From NCBI GenBank assembly GCA_003241695.1, contig QFPN01000004.1:62001-126000 (forward strand): a stretch of 64,000 nt of DNA. The letters run 5' to 3'. The notes below the pieces were generated by a model. That model was given only the letters and a program-made list of their open reading frames with translations, was not told the origin of the DNA and made no database searches. A program made the position numbers and the translations under genes. The DNA comes from Ancylobacter novellus (GTDB lineage Bacteria > Pseudomonadota > Alphaproteobacteria > Rhizobiales > Methylopilaceae). Every line of letters begins with the position of its first letter. The first letter of the stretch is position 1. Of this stretch, positions 18,176 through 25,122 are shown piece by piece.

Positions 18176-18206
18176 TCCAGCGTCGCGAGCCCTGAAAACG
18201 CCTTAA
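18176..18206 (-). other. Duplicated 3' end of ccdA
   Basis: The bases CCAGCGTCGCGAGCCCTGAA and following repeat the 3' end of the intact ccdA (18393-18421) with about 24 of 28 matches. Read on the minus strand they give AFSGLATLE and a stop, against TFPGLATLG and a stop in ccdA. The copy stops where the AT-rich orphan gene region begins. It looks like a remnant of a duplicated or displaced gene end. Confidence 0.55.
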
Positions 18207-18259
18207 GCCCGGGACGCGAGCGAAGCGCTATCCAAACGAGACGGCGGAAACGCCGCGAC

Positions 18260-18378
18260 CGCGTCCCGGCCCTTCGAGCCGGGACCCATGAACGTTACGC
18301 GTTCAAGAAGAAACGCCGCCGTTCCGCCTGGTTCGGCGGCGTTCGTGCGGCTGGGTCCCGGGTCAGGCCTGGGACGCG
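18260..18378. repeat. Palindromic repeat, GTCCCGG...CCGGGAC family
   Basis: Two hairpins, GTCCCGGCCCTTCGAGCCGG followed by GACCCATGAACG, and CTGGGTCCCGGGTCAGGCCT followed by GGGAC, face each other around an inner GCGTTC..GAACGC-type region. Flanking words GCGAAGCGCTATCC occur on both sides as a direct repeat (around 18220 and 18380). Same family as 28440 and 46398. Confidence 0.75.
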
Positions 18379-18387
18379 GGCGAAGCG

Positions 18388-19122
18388 CTATCCCAGCGTC
18401 GCAAGCCCCGGAAACGTCTCCAGCAGCCAGAACGACGCGGTCGCGGTCCAGCCGGTGAGGAACGCGATCCCGGTCAGCACCAGCAGGCCGCCCATCACCT
18501 TCTCGACCGTGCCGAGATGGGTCTTGAAGCGCTTCAGGAAGCCGACGAACGGCTTCATGGCGAGCGCCGCGATCAGGAACGGCAGGCCAAGGCCCGCGGC
18601 GTAGACCGCGAGCAGCCCCGCGCCGCTCGTCACCGTCTCCTCCGAGGCCGCGACCGCGAGCACGGCGGCGAGCACCGGGCCGATGCAGGGCGTCCAGCCG
18701 AAGGCGAAGGCGAGGCCCATGACATAGGCGCCCCACAGCCCCACTGGCTTTTCGACGTCGACCCGCGCCTCGCGCATCAGGAGCGGGATGCGGAAGGCGC
18801 CGAGGAAGTGCAGCCCCATGACGATGATGGCGACGCCTGCGATGGTGGCGAGCAGCGGCGCGTTCTTCAGCAGCAGCCCGCCGACCGCCGAGGCCGTCGC
18901 GCCGAGCGCGACGAACACCGTCGCGAAGCCCGCGACGAAGAGCGCTGCGGCTGCGAGCGTCCGGCCGGTGACGGCGCGGGGGGCGGTCTCGGCCGTGAGC
19001 TTGTCGAGCGTCGTGCCGGCGAGGAAGCACAGATACGGCGGCACGAGCGGCAGCACGCAGGGGCTCAGGAAGGAGAGAGCGCCCGCGCCGAAGACCGCCG
19101 GAAGGGTGACGTTCGAGATCAT
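18388..19122 (-). CDS. ccdA: CcdA-family thiol-disulfide transmembrane protein
   Basis: A 244-residue inner-membrane protein of the CcdA/DsbD-beta family, which carries reducing power across the membrane for cytochrome c maturation or periplasmic disulfide reduction. The two redox cysteines are in LSFLSPCVLPLVPPYLCFLA (first helix) and GWTPCIGPVLAAVL (fourth helix), both in the usual Pro-Cys context. About six hydrophobic segments are visible. The start at 19122 (MISNVTLPAVFGAGAL) gives the typical N-terminus; the frame is open to 19191. It stands alone, flanked on both sides by palindromic repeats. Confidence 0.92.
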   Translation of the reverse strand: MISNVTLPAVFGAGALSFLSPCVLPLVPPYLCFLAGTTLDKLTAETAPRAVTGRTLAAAALFVAGFATVFVALGATASAVGGLLLKNAPLLATIAGVAIIVMGLHFLGAFRIPLLMREARVDVEKPVGLWGAYVMGLAFAFGWTPCIGPVLAAVLAVAASEETVTSGAGLLAVYAAGLGLPFLIAALAMKPFVGFLKRFKTHLGTVEKVMGGLLVLTGIAFLTGWTATASFWLLETFPGLATLG

Positions 19123-19192
19123 GCGCTCTCGTAGACCTTGGCGGGCCGCGACGGAAGCGGTGCGCGGCGAAGTGATCGCGTTCGAAAACACC

Positions 19193-19346
19193 CGTCATCC
19201 CGGCCGAAGCGTCAGCGAAGAGCCGGGATCGTCCTCTGGATGAGGCGCAGGAACCACGGCTGTCATGGTCCGGCTCGACCGGACCATCCACCCCGAGCGT
19301 CGAGCGTTACGCCGACGATGGATTCTCCGGTCAAGCCGGAGGATGA
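19193..19346. repeat. Two adjacent palindromic repeats upstream of ccdA
   Basis: The 352-base gap 19123-19474 holds a short hairpin (CATCCCGGCCG...AGCCGGGATC, 19195-19230). It is followed by an 85-base element (19262-19346) of the form GTCATGGTCCGGCTCGACCG ... GATGGATTCTCCGGTCAAGC with two hairpins and opposed CATCCA/GATGGA words. The second element is the same type as the one inside uvrB at 57628. No gene is seen in this gap. Confidence 0.7.
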
Positions 19347-19474
19347 AGGCGGTGGGTCGGACATCTCATGAAGGTGGACACATGCGTTTCGTCATGCGGA
19401 CGGTCTCTCGCCAGTACCGATGACGACAGACGACGGTCTTGCGAAACTTCCGCATGGCGTGATCTCATTCCAAG

Positions 19475-19939
19475 ATGACGTTCTTTCGTGACCTTTCACC
19501 CTATGAGTACGGATCGCGATGGGGCGGCGTCGCGGGCGCGCAAAACGTGGGCTGGCTTGCTGACGGGCGCCCGTTTGAAACCGCATCGCCCATGGAAAGC
19601 GATCTCGACTTGATTTGGGCCCACTGTAAGGTAGCGATCCATCCGACACGTGGGTTCCATTCATGCGACATCTGCAAAGATTTGAGCCTGCACCCTCCAA
19701 AATTTACTCGGAACAATGAGACGCTCTTGCTTGGATATTCAGAGATAAGAGTGATAAGTCGATCAGGACAGTCTTACGCAGCGCCCAGCCTGATTTACCA
19801 CTACATTCTTGAACATAATTACAGGCCGCCAAAAAGTTTCATGTCAGCGCTACGTAGCGGCCCTACGCCGCCTTCAGACGCATATTTTTTGGCTCTCACA
19901 ACGCGCGAGTTGTCTTGGAGCTCGACCAGCCAAGCCTGA
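19475..19939 (+). CDS. Orphan protein of unknown function
   Basis: A 154-residue soluble protein, MTFFRDLSPYEYGSRWGG..., less GC-rich than its neighbours. It has conserved-looking aromatic and cysteine positions: IWAHCKVAIHPTRGFHSCDI followed by CKDLSLHPP, then LLLGYSEIRVISRSGQSYAA, which reads like a small beta domain, and PSLIYHYILEHNYRPPKSF. This composition resembles proteins encoded beside polymorphic toxins as immunity or orphan partners, but no toxin is adjacent, so that is only an analogy. The family is not recognised. Confidence 0.55.
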   Translation: MTFFRDLSPYEYGSRWGGVAGAQNVGWLADGRPFETASPMESDLDLIWAHCKVAIHPTRGFHSCDICKDLSLHPPKFTRNNETLLLGYSEIRVISRSGQSYAAPSLIYHYILEHNYRPPKSFMSALRSGPTPPSDAYFLALTTRELSWSSTSQA

Positions 19940-20117
19940 CTGGACGCGATCTGCGCTGCGGCTTGTTCAGAACGACGTGGCCCCGTTGCTGGTCGGTCAT
20001 CGGAACCTTAATCGGCCGCCCACGGCTCTTGCCGCTCGGCTGAGCAGCACGCTACAAGGCCGCCAACTTCCGACACCCGCGCCTTTCGCGCGCCTACCGA
20101 CGCGAGCCCCCGCCCCC

Positions 20118-21770
20118 ATGGCCAACCGCGAATTCATCTACCACATGTCCGGCGTCTCGAAGGCCTTCGGGCCCAAGAAGACGCTCGACAACATTCACCT
20201 GTCCTTCTACCCGGACGCCAAGATCGGCATTCTCGGCGTCAACGGCTCGGGCAAGTCGACGCTGCTCAAGATCATGGCCGGCATCGACAAGGAGTTCACC
20301 GGCGAGGCCTGGGCGGCCAAGGGCGCGAGGATCGGCTATCTCGAGCAGGAGCCGCAGCTCGACCCGACCAAGAACGTCCGCGAGAACGTCATGATCGGCG
20401 TCTCGGAGAAGACCGCGATCCTCGAGCGCTACAACGAGCTCGCGATGAACTACTCTGACGAGACCGCGGATGAAATGACGGAGCTCCAGGACCGCATCGA
20501 GGCGCTCGGCCTCTGGGACCTGGACTCGAAGGTCGAGCAGGCCATGAACGCGCTCGGCTGCCCGCCGGACGACTGGAGCGTGGACAAGCTCTCGGGCGGC
20601 GAGAAGCGCCGCGTCGCGCTCTGCCAGCTTCTGCTCTCCGAGCCCGACCTGCTGCTGCTCGACGAACCCACCAACCATCTCGACGCCGAGACGGTGAACT
20701 GGCTCGAAAACCACCTGCGCAACTTCCCCGGCGCGATCCTGATCGTGACCCATGACCGCTACTTCCTCGACAACGTAACGGGCTGGATCCTCGAGATCGA
20801 CCGCGGCCGTGGCATCCCCTACGAGGGCAACTACTCCTCCTGGCTGGTGCAGAAGCAGAAGCGCATGATCCAGGAAGGCCGCGTGGAGGAGTCGCTCCAG
20901 CGCACGCTGAAGCGCGAGCAGGAGTGGATGGGCAACAGCCCGAAGGCCCGGCAGGCCAAGAACAAGGCCCGCATCCAGCGCTACGACGACCTCGTCAAGC
21001 GCGCCTCCGAGCAGGGCCCGACGACCGCGCAGATCGTCATCCCGATCGCCGAGCGGCTCGGCCACAACGTCATCGAGTTCGAAAACCTCAACAAGGGGTT
21101 CGGCGACAAGCTGCTGATCGAGGACCTGACCTTCAAGCTGCCTCCTGGCGGCATCGTCGGCGTCATCGGCCCGAACGGCGCCGGCAAGACCACGTTGTTC
21201 CGCATGATCACCGGCCAGGACGAGCCAGACGCCGGCTCGATCAAGGTCGGCGAGACGGTGCAGCTCGGCTATGTCGACCAGAGCCGCGACGCGCTCGACG
21301 CCAACAAGAACGTCTGGGAGGAAATCTCCGGCGGCACCGAGATCATTCATCTGGGCAAGCGCGAAGTGAATTCCCGCGCTTATGTCGGCGCCTTCAACTT
21401 CAAGGGCGCGGCGCAGCAGAAGAAGGTCGGCGACCTCTCGGGCGGCGAGCGCAACCGCGTGCATCTCGCCAAGATGTTGAAGTCGGGCGCGAACGTCCTG
21501 CTCCTCGACGAACCGACGAACGACCTCGACGTCGAGACGCTGCGCGCGCTCGAAGAGGCGCTCGAGGACTACGCGGGCTGCGCGGTCATCATCAGCCATG
21601 ACCGCATGTTCCTCGACCGCGTCGCCACCCACATGCTGGCCTTCGAGGGCGACAGCCATGTCGAGTGGTTCGAGGGCAACTTCCAGGACTACGAGGAGGA
21701 CAAGAAGCGCCGCCTCGGTCCGGACGCTGTGGAGCCGAAGCGGATCAAGTACCGCCAGTTCACGCGGTAA
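20118..21770 (+). CDS. ettA: Energy-dependent translational throttle protein EttA (ABC-F)
   Basis: A 550-residue ABC-F ATPase that binds the ribosomal E site and gates entry into elongation according to ATP/ADP state. The first ABC domain has GVNGSGKSTLLKIMAG, LSGGEKRRVALCQLLL and LLLLDEPTNHLDAETVNWLE. The linker contains the tRNA-interaction region NSPKARQAKNKARIQRYDDL. The second domain has GPNGAGKTTLFRMITG, LSGGERNRVHLAKML and LLLDEPTNDLDVETLRALE. The arm insertion ERYNELAMNYSDETADEMTE between Walker A and signature is typical of EttA. The length is near E. coli EttA (555). The ATG at 20118 (MANREFIYHMSGVSKAFG) is the family start. Confidence 0.96.
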   Translation: MANREFIYHMSGVSKAFGPKKTLDNIHLSFYPDAKIGILGVNGSGKSTLLKIMAGIDKEFTGEAWAAKGARIGYLEQEPQLDPTKNVRENVMIGVSEKTAILERYNELAMNYSDETADEMTELQDRIEALGLWDLDSKVEQAMNALGCPPDDWSVDKLSGGEKRRVALCQLLLSEPDLLLLDEPTNHLDAETVNWLENHLRNFPGAILIVTHDRYFLDNVTGWILEIDRGRGIPYEGNYSSWLVQKQKRMIQEGRVEESLQRTLKREQEWMGNSPKARQAKNKARIQRYDDLVKRASEQGPTTAQIVIPIAERLGHNVIEFENLNKGFGDKLLIEDLTFKLPPGGIVGVIGPNGAGKTTLFRMITGQDEPDAGSIKVGETVQLGYVDQSRDALDANKNVWEEISGGTEIIHLGKREVNSRAYVGAFNFKGAAQQKKVGDLSGGERNRVHLAKMLKSGANVLLLDEPTNDLDVETLRALEEALEDYAGCAVIISHDRMFLDRVATHMLAFEGDSHVEWFEGNFQDYEEDKKRRLGPDAVEPKRIKYRQFTR

Positions 21771-21788
21771 GCCTGCGGGAGGATCGCC

Positions 21789-22148
21789 ATGGCCAATGCG
21801 ATGATGGTGATCCATCCCTATCGCGCGCACGACATGTGGGTCTTCGACGATCCGGTCGTGGGGCTCGTTCAGGAGCCCTTCGTGTTCGGCGTGCCGGAGA
21901 TGATCGACGAGGCGACGGCGTCGATCCCGGACGCGAAGAACGGCTTTCGGCTGCTGTTTTCCTCAAAGCCCTTTCCCGGATTCCAGCACGAGCTGGTCTG
22001 GGTAAGGGAGGAGTATGAGGGCAACTGGTATCGCTGGGCAGCGACCGGAGCGGAAGGCTGGCTGTGCCCCGCGCTGTTCAAATATTTTGAGACGGCGCCG
22101 AAGGCGATCTACTGCCTGATGGAGCCCCGGGGCCCGGCCGCCGGATGA
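21789..22148 (+). CDS. DUF6717-like small protein
   Basis: A 119-residue soluble protein with MVIHPYRAHDMWVFDDPVVG, LVQEPFVFGVPEMIDEA, FRLLFSSKPFPGFQHELVWV, and WYRWAATGAEGWLCPALFKY. This pattern matches my recollection of the DUF6717 family found in diverse bacteria, which has no known biochemical role. It starts 18 bases after the ettA stop on the same strand with GGGAGGA ahead of the ATG, so it is probably co-transcribed with ettA. Confidence 0.78.
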   Translation: MANAMMVIHPYRAHDMWVFDDPVVGLVQEPFVFGVPEMIDEATASIPDAKNGFRLLFSSKPFPGFQHELVWVREEYEGNWYRWAATGAEGWLCPALFKYFETAPKAIYCLMEPRGPAAG

Positions 22149-22165
22149 CCGCGGCGCCGTTTCGT

Positions 22166-22182
22166 GTTAGCTAGGTTAGCTA
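22166..22182 (+). promoter_or_regulatory. Putative operator of the first toxin-antitoxin module
   Basis: Two copies of GTTAGCTA (22166-22173 and 22175-22182) spaced 9 bases apart, each containing the palindrome TAGCTA, lie 18 bases before the antitoxin start. Antitoxins of the Phd/YefM family normally repress their own operon through short palindromes placed like this. Confidence 0.5.
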
Positions 22183-22199
22183 AGCACGGAGCGCAGCCG

Positions 22200-22496
22200 G
22201 TGAACACGGTCAACATCCACAACGCCAAGACCAACCTTTCCAAGCTCGTCGAAGCCGCGGAACGTGGCGAAGAGACGATCATCGCGCGCAACGGCAAACC
22301 CGTGGCGCGGATCGTGCCGATCGCCCCGCCGCTGATTCCCGCCGGCGAGAAGGACACGCCCGGCATGCGCCTCAGGGGCGCGCTCAAGGGAAAGGTCGAG
22401 ATCGTCGACCCGGACTGGTGTAAACCGGACGACGAACTCGCGGACCTGTTCGAGAACGGAAAGGTGCTACCCGAGGATTTCGATGCTCCTCGATAG
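22200..22496 (+). CDS. Type II antitoxin, Phd/YefM family
   Basis: A 98-residue antitoxin. The N-terminal DNA-binding fold is clear: VNTVNIHNAKTNLSKLVEAA, then ERGEETIIARNGKPVARIVP. The C-terminal half (ALKGKVEIVDPDWCKPDDEL and the acidic tail) would wrap the toxin. The GTG at 22200 is chosen because it begins the family consensus; another GTG at 22164 lies within the putative operator. The stop overlaps the toxin start by 14 bases, typical of coupled toxin-antitoxin pairs. Confidence 0.88.
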   Translation: MNTVNIHNAKTNLSKLVEAAERGEETIIARNGKPVARIVPIAPPLIPAGEKDTPGMRLRGALKGKVEIVDPDWCKPDDELADLFENGKVLPEDFDAPR

Positions 22497-22848
22497 CAAC
22501 GCGTTTCTGTTCTGGGGCCTCGACCTCGACATCGTGACGCCGGCCGCTGCGTCCGCTATCGAAGACGCCGACGAGTTGTTCATCAGCATGGCGTCGATTT
22601 GGGAGCTTGAGATCAAGCGCGGCGGCGGCAGACTGAAAGTAGAGCTCGACTGGCCCTCGTTTCTCGCCGATCGGCTGACGCTCGTGCCGATCGACATCGA
22701 GGACGCCGTCGCCGCCCGCTCCCTCCCCCTCCATCATCGCGACCCATTCGACCGCATGATCATCGCGCAGGCCAAGCGCCGCGGCCTGCCGGTCGTCACG
22801 CGCGACCGCTCCTTCGAACACTACGGCGTTCCGGTGATCTGGGCATGA
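22483..22848 (+). CDS. Type II toxin, PIN-domain ribonuclease (VapC-like)
   Basis: A 121-residue PIN-domain protein, expected to cleave RNA with Mg2+ when released from its antitoxin. The first catalytic Asp is in MLLDSNAFLFW and the conserved Glu is in IWELEIKRG. The pair of C-terminal acidic positions is in HHRDPFDRMIIAQAKRRGLP and VVTRDRSFEHYGV. This form, with HHRDPFDRMIIAQA, is the subgroup usually paired with Phd-type antitoxins. Its stop overlaps the tam start by 4 bases. Confidence 0.9.
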   Translation: MLLDSNAFLFWGLDLDIVTPAAASAIEDADELFISMASIWELEIKRGGGRLKVELDWPSFLADRLTLVPIDIEDAVAARSLPLHHRDPFDRMIIAQAKRRGLPVVTRDRSFEHYGVPVIWA

Positions 22849-23627
22849 GCCTGAAGGAAGACTGGTCCGCCGCGACCTATCTGCGCTTCGAGGACGAGCG
22901 CACCCGGCCGTCCGCCGATCTGCTCGCCCGCGTCCCGCTCCAAGCGCCGAGCCGCATCGTCGATCTCGGCTGCGGGCCGGGCAACTCGACCGAGCTTCTG
23001 GCCCGCCGCTATCCGCAAGCTGAGATCGTCGGCATCGACTCCTCGCCCGACATGCTGGCCGCCGCCCGCAAGCGTTTGCCGGACGTCGAGTTCGTCGAGG
23101 CCGACCTCGCCTCATGGTCGCCGGAACGCGCGCCGGACCTGATCTTCGCCAACGCCGTGCTGCAATGGCTGCCCGACCACGAGGCGCTGTTCCCCCGGCT
23201 GCTGCGGCTCGTCGCCCCGGGTGGCGCGCTCGCGGCGCAGATGCCGGACAATCTCGCCGAGCCGTCCCACGCCGCGATGCGCGAGGTGGCGCGCGACGCC
23301 GAATGGGCGGAGCGGCTGGCGAACGCCGCGGCCTCGCGCGTGGAGATCCTCCCGGCCGACGTCTATTGGGATCTGCTCGCGCCGCACGCCTCCTCGGTCG
23401 AGGCATGGCGGACGACCTACGTGCATCCGCTCGACGGGACCGCGGCGATCGCGGAATGGCTGAAGGCCACCGGCCTGCGCCCGTTCCTCGATCCGCTGGA
23501 CGCCGGCGAACGCGAGGACTTCGTCGCGCGCTACGTGAAGACGCTCGGCCCGTTCTATCCGGAGCGGGCGGGCGGCAAAGTCCTGCTCCGCTTCCCGCGC
23601 CTGTTCCTGGTCGCGACGCGGCGTTGA
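22845..23627 (+). CDS. tam: Trans-aconitate 2-methyltransferase
   Basis: A 260-residue SAM-dependent methyltransferase, predicted to methylate trans-aconitate and so relieve its inhibition of aconitase. The N-terminus WSAATYLRFEDERTRPSADL is characteristic of Tam. SAM motif I is IVDLGCGPGNSTELLARRYP, the acidic loop is GIDSSPDMLAAARKRLP, and FANAVLQWLPDHEALFPRL is the post-I motif. ADVYWDLLAPHASSVEAWRT and YPLDG-like positions agree with E. coli Tam. The start overlaps the PIN toxin stop (ATGA), an unusual coupling of a metabolic gene with a toxin gene. Confidence 0.9.
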   Translation: MSLKEDWSAATYLRFEDERTRPSADLLARVPLQAPSRIVDLGCGPGNSTELLARRYPQAEIVGIDSSPDMLAAARKRLPDVEFVEADLASWSPERAPDLIFANAVLQWLPDHEALFPRLLRLVAPGGALAAQMPDNLAEPSHAAMREVARDAEWAERLANAAASRVEILPADVYWDLLAPHASSVEAWRTTYVHPLDGTAAIAEWLKATGLRPFLDPLDAGEREDFVARYVKTLGPFYPERAGGKVLLRFPRLFLVATRR

Positions 23628-23646
23628 TCCGGAAAGAGAGGGCGGC

Positions 23647-24243
23647 ATGACGCGTGACCTGCTCGACCACGTCGTCATCCACCCGCCGCGCCGCCTGACC
23701 GCCCGGCTCGTCGCGACGCTGTCGACGCCCCAGCCGGACGAGTTCGAGACGGAGCCGGTCGAAACGCTCGATCTCGCTCTGGAGGGGATTTCCGGCGACC
23801 GGCACGCAGGCTTCACCCGCGCCGCCGGGGCGCGCGAGCCATGGCACCGCCGCGGCGACGAGATCCGGTCCGGCCGGCAGCTCTCGATCGTCTCTCCGGA
23901 GGAGCTTTGGGAGATCGGCCATGCGCTGGGCCTGCCGCCGCTCGAGCCCGGCTGGATCGGAGCCAATCTCATGATCGAGGGCGTCGCGCGGCTGTCCTTC
24001 CTGCCGGCCGGAACCCGGCTGTTCTTTCCGTCTAAAGCCTGCGTCGTCGTGGAGGGTCAGAACGCGCCCTGCCGCCACGCCGGCCGAGCGGTGGGCCGCC
24101 GCACGGGACGCCCCGGCGACGAACTCAGCTTTCCGAAGGCGGCGAAGCGCCTGCGCGGGCTGGTGGCCTCCGTCGAGCGCGCCGGTCCGGTCTCGGCCGG
24201 CGACGCCGTGACGATCCATCTGCCGGAACAGTGGATCTATTGA
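23647..24243 (+). CDS. MOSC domain-containing protein
   Basis: A 198-residue protein with a MOSC (molybdenum cofactor sulfurase C-terminal) fold. Landmarks are LALEGISGDRHAGFTRAAGA, QLSIVSPEELWEIGHALGLP, WIGANLMIEGV, and the conserved cysteine in VVEGQNAPCRHAGRAV. MOSC proteins bind the molybdenum cofactor or transfer sulfur; stand-alone forms such as YiiM-type proteins detoxify N-hydroxylated compounds. The exact role is not determined. It lies 19 bases after tam on the same strand. Confidence 0.88.
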   Translation: MTRDLLDHVVIHPPRRLTARLVATLSTPQPDEFETEPVETLDLALEGISGDRHAGFTRAAGAREPWHRRGDEIRSGRQLSIVSPEELWEIGHALGLPPLEPGWIGANLMIEGVARLSFLPAGTRLFFPSKACVVVEGQNAPCRHAGRAVGRRTGRPGDELSFPKAAKRLRGLVASVERAGPVSAGDAVTIHLPEQWIY

Positions 24244-24318
24244 GCGCGGGAATCTCTTCACCTCGGCCGATATATGACCATTCAGACAGTCACGAATGCG
24301 GATGATAGAGGGCGCGCC

Positions 24319-24561
24319 ATGGCGACGATCAGTCTTGCGGACGCCAAGGCCCATCTGAGCGAACTGCTCGACCGGGTCGAGGCGGGCGATACGATCGACA
24401 TTACCCGTCGCGGCAAGCCTGTCGCGCGACTGACCGCCGTCGAGAGGCCGCGCCGGGCGATCGACGCCGCGCAGCTTCAGGCCCTGACGGCGACGATGCC
24501 GCCCCAGTCCCCGGACGCGGTCACGCTCGTGCGATCGATGCGCGACGACGACCGTTCCTGA
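24319..24561 (+). CDS. Type II antitoxin, Phd/YefM family (second module)
   Basis: An 80-residue antitoxin with MATISLADAKAHLSELLDRV, then EAGDTIDITRRGKPVARLTA, the compact Phd DNA-binding domain, and an acidic/Arg tail. The ATG at 24319 is preferred over the upstream in-frame codon at 24274 because it begins the family consensus. The stop and the next start share one base (TGATG). The sequence differs clearly from the first module antitoxin, so this is an independent module rather than a duplication. Confidence 0.88.
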   Translation: MATISLADAKAHLSELLDRVEAGDTIDITRRGKPVARLTAVERPRRAIDAAQLQALTATMPPQSPDAVTLVRSMRDDDRS

Positions 24562-25013
24562 TGCTTTACGTCGACACTTCGGTTCTCGTCGCCGCGCTTT
24601 CCAACGAAGCGATGACGCCGCGCGTTCAGGCCTGGCTGGCGGAGCAGGACGCGGCGCGGCTTGTGATCAGCGACTGGACCTTCACCGAGATGTCCTCCGC
24701 CCTGGCGATCAAGCTGCGGACCGGGCAGATCAACCCGGAGCAGCGGGCGGCCGCGCTCGCCATGTTCAACAGGCTGGTCGAGGAGAGCTTCACCGTGCTC
24801 GGCGTGACGGGCGGGCAGTTCCGCATAGCGGCGAAGTTCGCCGATCAGCACGCTCTTGGCCTTCGCGCAGGCGATACGCTGCATCTCGCTGTCGCGTCGG
24901 AGCACGGCGCCGTGACGCACACGCTCGACCGCTGGCTCGCGGAGCGGGGCCGGCGCTCGGCGCGCCAGTGCGGTTGCTCGCCTGAAGCGAGAGGGAAACC
25001 GGGGCTGCGGTAG
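24561..25013 (+). CDS. Type II toxin, PIN-domain ribonuclease VapC (second module)
   Basis: A 150-residue PIN nuclease. The first Asp is in MLYVDTSVLVAALSNEAMTP, the Glu is in WTFTEMSSALAIKLRTGQI, and the third acidic position is in ALGLRAGDTLHLAVASEHG, followed by VTHTLDRWLAERG. This layout is typical of VapC of the TFTE/LRAGDALHLA subgroup. The last 15 or so residues (RSARQCGCSPEARGKPGLR) look untypical and may be read-through beyond an ancestral stop. Confidence 0.88.
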   Translation: MLYVDTSVLVAALSNEAMTPRVQAWLAEQDAARLVISDWTFTEMSSALAIKLRTGQINPEQRAAALAMFNRLVEESFTVLGVTGGQFRIAAKFADQHALGLRAGDTLHLAVASEHGAVTHTLDRWLAERGRRSARQCGCSPEARGKPGLR

Positions 25014-25102
25014 CGCGGTCGCCTCGGCGGAGCGAGCGTGATCCGGCGCGCCCCGCTCTGTCTTTCCGTCGGACGCCATTGCGGCCGCCGGTGCAATCAT
25101 AT

Positions 25103-25122
25103 AAAGACATGTTTATGTCTTT
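25103..25122 (+). promoter_or_regulatory. Perfect palindrome over the start of the SahR-like regulator gene
   Basis: AAAGACAT (25103-25110), a 4-base spacer GTTT, and ATGTCTTT (25115-25122) form a perfect inverted repeat in a locally AT-rich stretch. It is the expected size for an ArsR-family operator and covers the candidate start codons at 25109 and 25115, so either transcription starts very close by (leaderless or short leader) or a downstream start is used. Probable autoregulatory site. Confidence 0.65.
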
